Shown: positions 1 to 11,889 of the stretch, in pieces
Position numbering within the stretch: position 1 is the first letter of the stretch
Layout of the letters: the number at the start of each line of letters is the position of its first letter
Assembly (NCBI GenBank): GCA_903851305.1
Contig: CAINNX010000029.1
Location: forward strand, 1-64,000
Length of the DNA stretch: 64,000 bases
Origin: an uncultured Hyphomicrobiales bacterium
GTDB lineage: Bacteria; Pseudomonadota; Alphaproteobacteria; Rhizobiales; Beijerinckiaceae
Reading direction: 5' to 3'
Notes under the pieces: model-generated
Databases searched by the model: none
What the model saw: the letters and a program-made list of their open reading frames with translations, nothing else
What the model was told of the DNA's origin: nothing
Translations under genes and position numbers: made by a program

Positions 1-937
1 TCACATGCTTATGGGCAATGCCCTGCTGATAGGTGTAGAGCAGCATCTGTTCCCAGGTGGCGCGGTTTTCATCAATGCCGAAGGGGAATGTATCGCCCAT
101 CATGTCGCGCATGCGGCGCGCATAAGTCGGCAACCACGGCAGCGGATAGCGCGAGACAGCCGGATCAAACAGACGCTCGATCGAGCGGTTCTTGGATTCC
201 ACAAAGGCATTGTAGAGGTTGCGCGGCACCCACGGGTTCTCGTCAACAATGCTCTTCTTCATCGCGATGATGTGCATGATCGGCCAGACCTTGGTCTTGG
301 CGTAATAATCTTCTTCCATCTCGAGATATTCAGGGAAGAGGCGCACGACATTCGGGTCGCCTTCGAGGAAGCAGGTCGGCGGACGCGCGATGATCGCGCA
401 ATCGATTTCGCCAGAGGCCAGCATTTCGGAGAGCGACTTGTCGGCCACGCGGGTGAGCTTCAGGCCTTCCGGCAGGTTCAGCTCGACCTTTTCAATACGG
501 CCCGGCGCATTGGCGCCCGCCTGATACCAATGCACGTCCGTCAGCTTCACGCCGCAATCATTGTGCATCCAGCCGCGCATATAGACGGCTGCCGAATGTG
601 CCCATTCGGGCGAGCCGACGCGCTTGCCCTTCAGGTCACCAATCGTCTTGATGCCGGAATTCTTGTTCACATAGAAAGACGAGAAGCGGAACAGACGCGA
701 GCAAACCACCGGCAGGCCGACAATGTCGCAATCGTCGCGCGTGATCTGGGTCGAGAATTTCGCAAACGACAATTCGCTCACGTCGAATTCGCGGTTGAAA
801 GTCTGGCGCGCGAAGATTTCATGGTGACCTAGCGTCAGCCAATTGTGGTCAATGCCCTCGGCCTTGACGAGGCCCATGCGGAAATCGCGGAAATGATCGT
901 AATCGGTCGTCGCGATGCTGAGTTTCAACTGGCTCAT
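1..937 (-). CDS. 4,5-dihydroxyphthalate decarboxylase-like / periplasmic-binding-protein-fold protein (3' end runs off the window)
   Basis: Reverse-strand translation from ATG at 937: MSQLKLSIATTDYDHFRDFRMGLVKAEGIDHNWL...GVKLTDVHWYQAGANAPGRIEKVELNLPEGLKLTRV; open to the window edge, so absent from the ORF track. Resembles the DHP decarboxylase family (YDHxRDL, EW-VQAG-N-PGR-EKV). Confidence 0.8.
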   Translation of the reverse strand, partial: MSQLKLSIATTDYDHFRDFRMGLVKAEGIDHNWLTLGHHEIFARQTFNREFDVSELSFAKFSTQITRDDCDIVGLPVVCSRLFRFSSFYVNKNSGIKTIGDLKGKRVGSPEWAHSAAVYMRGWMHNDCGVKLTDVHWYQAGANAPGRIEKVELNLPEGLKLTRVADKSLSEMLASGEIDCAIIARPPTCFLEGDPNVVRLFPEYLEMEEDYYAKTKVWPIMHIIAMKKSIVDENPWVPRNLYNAFVESKNRSIERLFDPAVSRYPLPWLPTYARRMRDMMGDTFPFGIDENRATWEQMLLYTYQQGIAHKHV

Positions 938-1120
938 CTATCCACCCCTCCAAAGCTTGTTGTCTGCGGGTCTCTGACCCCGAGGGGCGGACCATCCCGG
1001 TTCTGATACATGAAAGGGCGGCCATGGGGAATATGGGCTGGCCGTCATTGCGGGGACATGCGGACCCCTTTATGCTTTGAAATCAGAAGAATCTGGCGCC
1101 ATGCCCTGAAGGAACCCTGC

Positions 1121-3013
1121 ATGCTTCGTTGGTCCATCGCTACCGTCTCCATGGGGGGCACGCTGGAAGCGAAACTGGCTGCTGTAGCCAGAGCCGGGTT
1201 CCGCGCTGTCGAGATTTTCGAAAACGACCTGACCTTCTTCTCGGGCAAGCCCAAGGACGTGCGTGCCCGCTGTCAGGATCTGGGCCTTGAGATTATCGGC
1301 CTGCAGCCTCTGCGCGATTTCGAATCCATGCCCGAGCCGATGCGCGCGCGCAATTTTGACCGCGCCGAGCGCAAATTCGACCTGATGGAAGAATTGGGCA
1401 CGCGCTTTTTAGGGATGTGCTCGTCCGTCTCCGAAGACAGTGCCGATGACAAACATCGCTCGGCCGCTGATCTGGCCGAGCTTGCCGATCGCGCCGCCCA
1501 GCGCGGCTTTCGCTTGGGCTATGAGGCGCTCGCCTGGGGCCGCTATGTAAAAGACTGGATGCAGGCCTATGAGCTGGTCTGCCTCGCTGACCGTCCCAAT
1601 CTCGGCATCGTGCTCGATTCATTTCATATCTGTGCCAACAAGAACCCGCTGGCGCCCTTGGCGGATATTCCAGCGAGCCGCATCGGTCTTGTCCAGCTCT
1701 CCGACGCGCCCGGCATTTTGATGGATCCGATGTCGCTGTCGCGCCATCACCGCTGCTTCCCTGGCCAAGGCGATCACCCGGTCGCTGAGTTTCTGGATTA
1801 CGTGATGAAGACGGGCTATCGCGGCCCTGTCTCGCTGGAAGCTTTCAATGACCATTTCCGTGGCGCACCGGCCGCCATGATTGCGCATGATGGCATGCGC
1901 TCGTTGCAGATTGCGGGCGAGACGCTCGACAAGGGTCGCGGCGCGCAGGGTCTCGCGCCTTTGCGCATCGGTGGTGAATTGCCAGAGGCCTCGCCGATTG
2001 GCGGCATTGAATTTGTCGAATTCACCACAGGCTCATCGGGCCCGGGGTCTTTCGTTGGCCTGCTGGAGGGGCTTGGCTTTACGCGCGTGGCGCGCCATCG
2101 CTCGAAAGAGGTTGATCTCTATCGCCAGAATGATCTCAACATTGTGGTCAACAGCGAGCAGGATGGCTTTGCCCATGCCTTTGGCTTGCTGCATGGCACA
2201 TCCATGTGCGCGCTGGGTCTGCGCTTTGATAATCCCGAGCGCGCGCTGGAGCGTGCCAATGCGCTTGGCGCGCCGACCTATTTCGGCCGCATCGGGCCCG
2301 GTGAAGATCTCATTCCGGCAGTGGCGGGCGTTGAAAATTCCCTGATCTATTTCATGGGTGCGCGCCAAGAGGGTGCGCAGACCAATTGGGATCGCGACTT
2401 TGTTTTCGACAAGGCTGAAGCGCCGGGTTCGCTGAAATGTTTCGACCATTTCTCCAACGTCCTGCGCCGCTCGGAATTCCTGTCTTGGATGACCTTCTAC
2501 AAAAGCGTGTTGGGTCTGGTGAATGATCCGCAGGTGGAAGTGGCCGATCCTTATGGGGCTTTCTACAGCCGCGTCATTCGCTCGCCGTCGAGCACGTTGC
2601 GGATCCCACTCAACATTGCCGATGGCGGCTCAACAGCTGTCTCGCGTTTTATCGACGCGTTTGGCGGATCAGGCGTGCAGCACATCGCGCTTGAAACCGG
2701 CGATATCTTTGCCTTTGTCGAAACAGCCGTTGCGCGCGGTGTGAAGTTTCTCACCATTCCGAACAATTATTACGACGATCTGTCGGCGCGCTTTGTTGAT
2801 CTCGATAATGATCTCATCGAGCAGATGCGCAAATATGGCATTCTCTATGATCGCAATCGGTCAGGTGATTTCTTTCAGATCTATACGGCGACGTTCGAGA
2901 AGACGTTCTTCTTCGAGATCGTGGAGCGCAGGAATTATGAGCTGTTTGGTGCTGCCAACACGCCCGTGCGCCTTGCCTCGCAAGTTGCCGAACAAGAACG
3001 CATGGGGTGGTAA
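1121..3013 (+). CDS. 3-dehydroshikimate dehydratase with C-terminal HPPD-like (VOC) domain (QuiC-type, bifunctional TIM-barrel/HPPD fusion)
   Basis: N-terminal sugar-isomerase TIM barrel (MLRWSIATVSMGGTLEAKLAAVARAGFRAVEIFENDL) followed by an HPPD-like domain (VQHIALETGDIFAFVETAVARGVKFLTIPNNYYDDL...DRNRSGDFFQIYT). Start set at the internal ATG 1121. Confidence 0.85.
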   Translation: MLRWSIATVSMGGTLEAKLAAVARAGFRAVEIFENDLTFFSGKPKDVRARCQDLGLEIIGLQPLRDFESMPEPMRARNFDRAERKFDLMEELGTRFLGMCSSVSEDSADDKHRSAADLAELADRAAQRGFRLGYEALAWGRYVKDWMQAYELVCLADRPNLGIVLDSFHICANKNPLAPLADIPASRIGLVQLSDAPGILMDPMSLSRHHRCFPGQGDHPVAEFLDYVMKTGYRGPVSLEAFNDHFRGAPAAMIAHDGMRSLQIAGETLDKGRGAQGLAPLRIGGELPEASPIGGIEFVEFTTGSSGPGSFVGLLEGLGFTRVARHRSKEVDLYRQNDLNIVVNSEQDGFAHAFGLLHGTSMCALGLRFDNPERALERANALGAPTYFGRIGPGEDLIPAVAGVENSLIYFMGARQEGAQTNWDRDFVFDKAEAPGSLKCFDHFSNVLRRSEFLSWMTFYKSVLGLVNDPQVEVADPYGAFYSRVIRSPSSTLRIPLNIADGGSTAVSRFIDAFGGSGVQHIALETGDIFAFVETAVARGVKFLTIPNNYYDDLSARFVDLDNDLIEQMRKYGILYDRNRSGDFFQIYTATFEKTFFFEIVERRNYELFGAANTPVRLASQVAEQERMGW

Positions 3014-3025
3014 CGCCCCGTGGCC

Positions 3026-3102
3026 GTCATTGCGAGCGAAGCGAAGCAATCTAGGGGCCTCACGTCTGGCTTTCTGGATTGCTTCGCTTCGCTCGCAATG
3101 AC
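3026..3102. repeat. Palindromic repeat family A, copy 1
   Basis: gtcattgcgagcgaagcgaagcaatct...tggattgcttcgcttcgctcgcaatgac inverted repeat. Confidence 0.9.
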
Positions 3103-3135
3103 GGCGAAAATGAAACATAAATTAGAGGAAACGAC

Positions 3136-3933
3136 ATGACACTGTTCCGCTGCGCCTGTCATTCAGGCCTTTCTTATCTGCGCTCGCCTGCCGACTTGGC
3201 CTCAGGCGCGCCAGCGCCCAAGTCTGGTGGCAAGGTTGATGCGTCGGTGTTCAAAGACATTGCCGCCGCTAGCCGTATTCTTGCGGACCAAGGCGTGGTC
3301 GATGGTTTCGGGCATGTCTCGATGCGCCACCCGCATGATCCAAATCGATTCCTGATGTCGCGCTCAATTGCGCCTGCGCTTGTGACACCCGATGATATTC
3401 TCGAATACGATCTGGAATGCGAATGTGTCGAAGCGCGTGGCTTTGGTTCATTCTTGGAGCGTTTCATCCACGGCTCGATCTATCGCGCCCGCCCAGATAT
3501 CAATGCAGTCGCCCATTCCCATTCGCCCAATGTCATTCCTTTCGGTCTGACGGGTCGCCCGATGCAGGCCATGTTCCACAATGCCGCTTTCATTGCACGC
3601 GGCGTGCCGCTTTTCGATATTTCGGAAAAGTTCGGCGCCACCGACATGCTGGTCGGCAATAACGCTAAGGGCGATGCGCTCTCAGCTGTGCTGGCGGACA
3701 AGGACATTGTGCTGATGCGCGCGCATGGGTCTGTGGCCACGGGCCCTGATTTGCAGACGGCGGTTTTTCGCGCGGTCTATACGGAATTGAACGCGCGCAT
3801 GCAGGTCACGGCGACCATGCTGGGCGGCCATATTGCAGCACTCTCGCCTGAAGAAGGTCGACTGGCTGATGAAGTGAACATGAAGGCTGGCTTCCGCGCC
3901 TGGGATTTGTGGAAGACACGCGTCGGTTTCTAA
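3136..3933 (+). CDS. Class II aldolase/adducin family protein
   Basis: GFGHVSMR..., VAHSHSPNVIPFG, MRAHGSVATG metal-site motifs of the class II aldolase fold. Confidence 0.85.
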   Translation: MTLFRCACHSGLSYLRSPADLASGAPAPKSGGKVDASVFKDIAAASRILADQGVVDGFGHVSMRHPHDPNRFLMSRSIAPALVTPDDILEYDLECECVEARGFGSFLERFIHGSIYRARPDINAVAHSHSPNVIPFGLTGRPMQAMFHNAAFIARGVPLFDISEKFGATDMLVGNNAKGDALSAVLADKDIVLMRAHGSVATGPDLQTAVFRAVYTELNARMQVTATMLGGHIAALSPEEGRLADEVNMKAGFRAWDLWKTRVGF

Positions 3934-3945
3934 AAGAGGTTTGAT

Positions 3946-4620
3946 ATGTCGCAGAAGAATGATCCGCGCCAAGAGCTCGTCGATTGCATCCGCATGCTGG
4001 AAAAGGCGGATATCATCGACCACAACGGCCATGTCTCCATCCGCTATGGCGACAATCTCCTGATCAACAACGGCTCGGCAGTGAAGGGCCTGATGACACA
4101 GGATGATCTTGTCGAGATCGATATGGATGGCAATGTTGTGTCGGGCAAAGGTAAGCCGCCGCTCGAGTTCCACATTCACACCGAAATCTATCGCGCGCGC
4201 CCCGATGTGCAGGCGGTGGCGCATACGCATCCCAAATGGTCGACCTTTCTGACCATGGTCGGCAAGCCCTACAAGCATGTCTATGCGCAGGGCGTTTTGC
4301 TGGGCGATATGCCAGTGATGAACACGCCGATGTCGGTCAACACCAAGCCGATGGGCGAGCGTCTCGCGCAGACATTGGGCAAGCGTCCGGCGGTTTTGCT
4401 GAAATCACATGGCGTGACGATTGTCGGCACCAATATGATCGAGTGCTTCGCGCTCGCAGCTTACGTCGAAGAAAATTGCTATCGCCAATATATGGCCGAG
4501 CAGCTGGGCGAGCCTTACGAATTTTCGGAAGAAGAAAAGAAGGCTTGCTACGAAAAGCTCTGGTCAACGAGCTTATTCCAGAAGACCTGGGATCATTACC
4601 GCTCGAAGGTGACGGGCTAA
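3946..4620 (+). CDS. Class II aldolase/adducin family protein
   Basis: DHNGHVSIRYGDNLLINNG, VAHTHPKWSTFL, LLKSHGVTIVG motifs. Confidence 0.85.
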   Translation: MSQKNDPRQELVDCIRMLEKADIIDHNGHVSIRYGDNLLINNGSAVKGLMTQDDLVEIDMDGNVVSGKGKPPLEFHIHTEIYRARPDVQAVAHTHPKWSTFLTMVGKPYKHVYAQGVLLGDMPVMNTPMSVNTKPMGERLAQTLGKRPAVLLKSHGVTIVGTNMIECFALAAYVEENCYRQYMAEQLGEPYEFSEEEKKACYEKLWSTSLFQKTWDHYRSKVTG

Positions 4621-4626
4621 CAGCCC

Positions 4627-4709
4627 GTCATTGCGAGCAAAGCGAAGCAATCCAGAGGCCTCTTGTGTTGCTCTGGATCGCCGCGTCGCCTGCGGCTCCT
4701 CGCAGTGAC
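4627..4709. repeat. Palindromic repeat family A, copy 2 (degenerate right arm)
   Basis: gtcattgcgagcaaagcgaagcaatccagaggcc...cgcagtgac. Confidence 0.8.
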
Positions 4710-4725
4710 GACGCCTTTGGCTTCG

Positions 4726-5568
4726 TCAAATCGTCGCTTCCATCATGGCGCGCAGTTCTGGCGTCACTTTTGGCTCAATGCCAAACCAGTCGCGAAACGC
4801 CGGGCGGCCTTGATGCAGCAGCATGCCAAGGCCGTTGACGGTCTTGTTGCCGCGCTCGCGCGCTTCTTTCAACAGTGGCGTCTCTTTCGGGATGTAGACA
4901 ATATCCGAGACCAAAGCGTGCTTGGGTAATTTGGCGAGCGATAGATCGAGTGCGCTTTGTCCGACCATGCCTTGGCTTGTGGTGTTCACCACCATGGCTG
5001 CGTCTTCGAGCGCAGCGTGACGATCTTCCCACGCCACAGCTGTGATCGGTGCCCCAAACTCGCGCACCAGACCTTGTGCGCGTTCCGGTGAGCGATTGAT
5101 AATGCGAATATCCTTCGCGCCGCGATCAGCAAGCGACAGCGAGACGGCACGCGCGCCACCACCCGCACCCATGATCACGACAGGGCCATGTTCGGCTTTC
5201 CACTCCGGCACTTCTTCGAGAATGCCGTTGATATAGCCATAGCCGTCGTTGTTGGAACCTTTGAGCGAGCCATCCTTGCGCACCACCACGCAGGAGATCG
5301 CGCCGATGCGCTTGGCCATCTCATCGATCTCATCCATGAATGCCATGGCGGTTTCTTTATGCGGAATGGTGAGATTGCAGCCTGCAAAGCCAAGCGCATG
5401 CAGCGCCTTCAGCGCAGGGCCGATGCCATCCGGTTCAACCGCCAGCGGCAGATAGGTGCCAGCCAGATTGTGCGTTTTGAACCAGTAATTGTGCATCATC
5501 GGCGAGCGCGAATGCATCACGGGCCAGCCCATGACGCCGGCAAGAAGGTAACGGTCAGGATGCGCCAT
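4726..5568 (-). CDS. aroE: Shikimate dehydrogenase
   Basis: GWPVMHSRSPMMHNYW, CNLTIPHKETAM, VIMGAGGGARAV, NTTSQGM; Rossmann NADP-binding loop. Confidence 0.88.
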   Translation of the reverse strand: MAHPDRYLLAGVMGWPVMHSRSPMMHNYWFKTHNLAGTYLPLAVEPDGIGPALKALHALGFAGCNLTIPHKETAMAFMDEIDEMAKRIGAISCVVVRKDGSLKGSNNDGYGYINGILEEVPEWKAEHGPVVIMGAGGGARAVSLSLADRGAKDIRIINRSPERAQGLVREFGAPITAVAWEDRHAALEDAAMVVNTTSQGMVGQSALDLSLAKLPKHALVSDIVYIPKETPLLKEARERGNKTVNGLGMLLHQGRPAFRDWFGIEPKVTPELRAMMEATI

Positions 5569-5674
5569 GAAGAATCTCGAAGTGGAAACGGCTCTGCCCC
5601 CGGTTCGGGGTTAGCGGGGTTCTAGCGGCTCAAGGCGCGCCCGTCGAGTTTGACCTTTGGCCTGTCGCTCTGGC

Positions 5675-6748
5675 TCAGACCTGCCGCAGCACCTGCGCCA
5701 TATAGGCTTCAATGGAGGCCCAGTTGCGCCCCGCACCAATGGCGGCGCGATAGGAGCCAACAATGCGCGCCGCAAATGCGCTCTCGGATGCTTTGCGATC
5801 CAGCACCACTTGCGTCTTGGCGCGCATGGCGGCGATGACATCTGGCGGAAAGGCAGTCACCTTCGCGCCTGCGGCGACGAGTTCGACAATCGCCTGCGCA
5901 TTGCTGGCCTGCGCTTCCACGAGCCCCGCATTATGTTCGGCCGCGCAGGCGGTCTCGACAATGGCGCGCAGATCGTCTGGCAATTTCTCGAAAGCGGGGA
6001 TGGAGAGCAAAGCCTCAGCCGCGCCATTGGGCTTGTTGAAGCCCGGCATGTGATAGATGGGCGCATATTTCTGAAAGCCGAGTGGCTGGTCATTGACGGG
6101 TGCGAGCAATTCCACCGCATCAATCGTGCCGCGCTCAAGCGCTGGCACAATATCGCCCGGAGGAATGGATTGCGGTGTTGCGCCCAGTTCCTTGTAAACC
6201 TCGCCACCCAGACCTTGCACGCGTATGCGCAGGCCTTTCAGATCATCGACCGATGTGATGGCTTTGCGAAACCAGCCGCCCATTGAGGGGCCGGTGTTGC
6301 CAGCGAGCAAGCCACGCACGCCAGCGGGGCGGTAAAAATCGTCCCACAATTGCTGGCCACCGCGCTGTTCAATCCATGTCTGATGTTCAACAGGCGGCAG
6401 TCCAAAGGGCGCCGTGGTGAAGAGGGCCGCGCCCGGCATTTTGCCATCCCAGAAGAACGAGGCCGTGTGGCCCATTTCCGCGACGCCGGTCGAGACAGCT
6501 TCAAACACGCCAAAGGCTGGCACGATGGAGCCGGCCGGAAACACCTCCACCAGCATGCGCCCGCCGCTCATCTTGTTGATGCGCGCGGCGAGGCGTTCGG
6601 CAGACACGCCGGGGCCGGGAAGATTCTTCGTCCATGAGGTGATCATGCGCCAGCGGATCACGCTTTGTGCGCGCACTATGTGTGGGCTTGCGAGGGTCGC
6701 GGCTGCTGTTGCGGCCAGAAGTGTGCGGCGGGAGGAGATGTGGGTCAT
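5675..6748 (-). CDS. TRAP transporter solute-binding protein (DctP family), Tat/Sec signal
   Basis: MTHISSRRTLLAATAAATLASPHIVRAQSVIRWRMITSW...FWDGKMPGAALFTTAPFGL...LKGLRIRVQGLGGEVYKELGATPQSIPPGDIVPALERGTIDAVE. Confidence 0.88.
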   Translation of the reverse strand: MTHISSRRTLLAATAAATLASPHIVRAQSVIRWRMITSWTKNLPGPGVSAERLAARINKMSGGRMLVEVFPAGSIVPAFGVFEAVSTGVAEMGHTASFFWDGKMPGAALFTTAPFGLPPVEHQTWIEQRGGQQLWDDFYRPAGVRGLLAGNTGPSMGGWFRKAITSVDDLKGLRIRVQGLGGEVYKELGATPQSIPPGDIVPALERGTIDAVELLAPVNDQPLGFQKYAPIYHMPGFNKPNGAAEALLSIPAFEKLPDDLRAIVETACAAEHNAGLVEAQASNAQAIVELVAAGAKVTAFPPDVIAAMRAKTQVVLDRKASESAFAARIVGSYRAAIGAGRNWASIEAYMAQVLRQV

Positions 6749-6768
6749 CGGTCCAATTCATTGGGGTC

Positions 6769-6840
6769 GCCATTGCGAGCGAAGCGAAGCAATCCAGTGT
6801 GTTTCTGGATTGCTTCGTCGCTTGCGCTCTTCGCAATGAC
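6769..6840. repeat. Palindromic repeat family A, copy 3
   Basis: gccattgcgagcgaagcgaagcaatccag...tggattgcttcgtcgcttgcgctcttcgcaatgac. Confidence 0.85.
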
Positions 6841-6861
6841 GGCGAGGAGAGAGGGTTGCAA

Positions 6862-9900
<3,039 letters not shown>

Positions 9901-9901
<1 letters not shown>

Positions 9902-11382
9902 CAGATCAGCCCTCCCGTGGATTCATCATCAACGACCCACGTGTCTTTCGTGCCGCCGCCTTGACTTGAATTGACGACGAGTGAGCCTTCTTTCAAAGCC
10001 ACGCGCGTCAGCCCGCCGGGGATGACACGCACGCCATCGGCACCAGAGAGCACAAAGGGGCGCAAGTCTACGTGGCGCGGGCCAATGCCCGATTCAAAAG
10101 ACGCCGGGCAGGTCGAGAGATTGAGTGTCGGCTGCGCGATAAAGCCGTCGGGATCGTTTTGCAGCTTCACTGCAAATTCCGCTATCTGCGCTTGCGTCGC
10201 ATGCGGGCCGACGAGCATGCCATAGCCGCCTGATCCGTTGACTTCTTTGACCACCAGCTCGGGCAAATGCGCGAGCACATATTTCAGCGTGTCAGGCTCG
10301 CGGCAGCGCCAAGTCGGCACGTTTTTCAAAAGCGGTTCTTCGCCAAGATAGAATTTGATGATCTCGGGCATGTAAGTATAGACGGCTTTGTCATCGGCAA
10401 CACCTGTGCCCACCGCATTGGCGAGCGTGACATTGCCCGCCAGATAGGCGCTCATCAGGCCCGCCACGCCAAGCGCGCTGTCGGGACGAAAGGCGAGCGG
10501 ATCAAGAAAGTCATCGTCAAGGCGGCGGTAAATAACATCAACGCGCTGCGGGCCTTGTGTGGTGCGCATATAGACGATCTTGTCGCGCACCAAGAGGTCG
10601 CGGCCTTCGACCAATTCCACACCGAGTTTGTCGGCCAGAAATGAATGTTCGTAATAGGCCGAGTTATAAATGCCGGGAGTCAGCAGCACGCAAACAGGAT
10701 CAGAGCCCGATGCTTTGGGGGCAACCGAGCGAAGGCTGGTCAGCAAAGCGTCGGGATAATTTTCAACGGGTGCGACACGGTGGCGCGAAAACAATTCCGG
10801 CACGAGGCGCATCATCACTTCGCGGTTTTCCAGCATATAGGACACGCCAGAGGGCGTGCGCGCATTGTCTTCCAGCACATAGAAATCGTGATCATCCACG
10901 CGCACAATGTCGATTCCGGAAATGTGAACGTAGACATCGTGAGGCACTTTCACGCCGCGCATTTCGGGGCGGAAGTGCTCGTTCTGGAACACAATATCTT
11001 CCGGAATGATACCGGCCTTGATGACCTCGCCCTTGCCGTAAATATCGGCCAGAAACATATTCAGCACTTTGACGCGCTGTTTGAGGCCTGCTTCCAGTCG
11101 GGTCCATTCGGAGCGGCCGAGCACGCGCGGGATGATGTCGAATGGGATCAGGCGTTCAGTCGAATCCTTGTCGCCATAGACAGCGAAAGTAATGCCAATG
11201 CGCCGGAACATGAGTTCGGCTTGGCTGCGGCGCGAGGCCAAGAGCTCAGGCGGGGCGGAGGCAAGCCAGTCATTGACCCGTTCATAAACCGCACGCGGCA
11301 ACCCGTCGGGCTTGGTCATTTCATCAAAAAAGCGCCCATTGGCCACTGACTGCACTCCAGACCCACTGAAACGTTTCACCAA
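9901..11382 (-). CDS. Circularly permuted type 2 ATP-grasp protein (DUF404/DUF407)
   Basis: FRRIGITFAVYGDKDSTERLIPFDIIPRVL...VLEDNARTPSGVSYMLENR...VLLTPGIYNSAYYEHSFLADKLGVELVEGRDL...VKEVNGSGGYGMLVGP; directly abuts the DUF403 gene. Confidence 0.93.
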
Positions 11383-11889
11383 AAGCTAAGCAAGCCAAGT
11401 GCCATTCGAAATGGTGTGTGCGCCTGTTCTCTGGGCGGTGTTTTTCTACGACTAAGGGCGAAGGCTGGCGCAATAACAGGCTGGCGCGATGTTCGACTGC
11501 TCGCAAAGGGCTATTGTGTGCCTCTTTCTTGTGCAGCTTTTCCTAGGCCTTGAGAGCCCATTTGAAGGGGGCGAGGGCGTAGGAGGTCGGGCTTGCTTTG
11601 GGGTATGGCCAAAAGCAAAGAGGGCACAAGGCGATGGTTCAAGCAGAAACGATAATGAGTTTAGCCCCGCTTCATGACGTTTATGTGCAGCTGCGGTCTT
11701 TGGGCGCGAACCAATGGCAAATGGGCACAAAAGCTTGCCTCTGCCTTGGAATTGGTTCACTGTTGATCCATCCATTCTGCAGGGCGTAAGCCTTACCAAT
11801 GGAACAGCCGTTCGACAGAGCCCTAAGGCCGTGGCGGCGCCCCCTCGATTTGCAAATCTTGCAGGCTCCCCCCTGCTTTTCGGTGATTC

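Noticed and set aside
5-832. 275-aa plus-strand ORF
   Set aside because: Antisense shadow of the DHP decarboxylase-like gene; its translation is low-complexity and His/Arg-rich, while the minus strand gives a recognisable family.
2861-3162. Small ORFs with RHCERSEAIQ / LDCFASLAMT peptides (also near 4663, 6667, 41861 and 46096)
   Set aside because: These are translations of the palindromic repeat family, a known source of false ORFs, not proteins.
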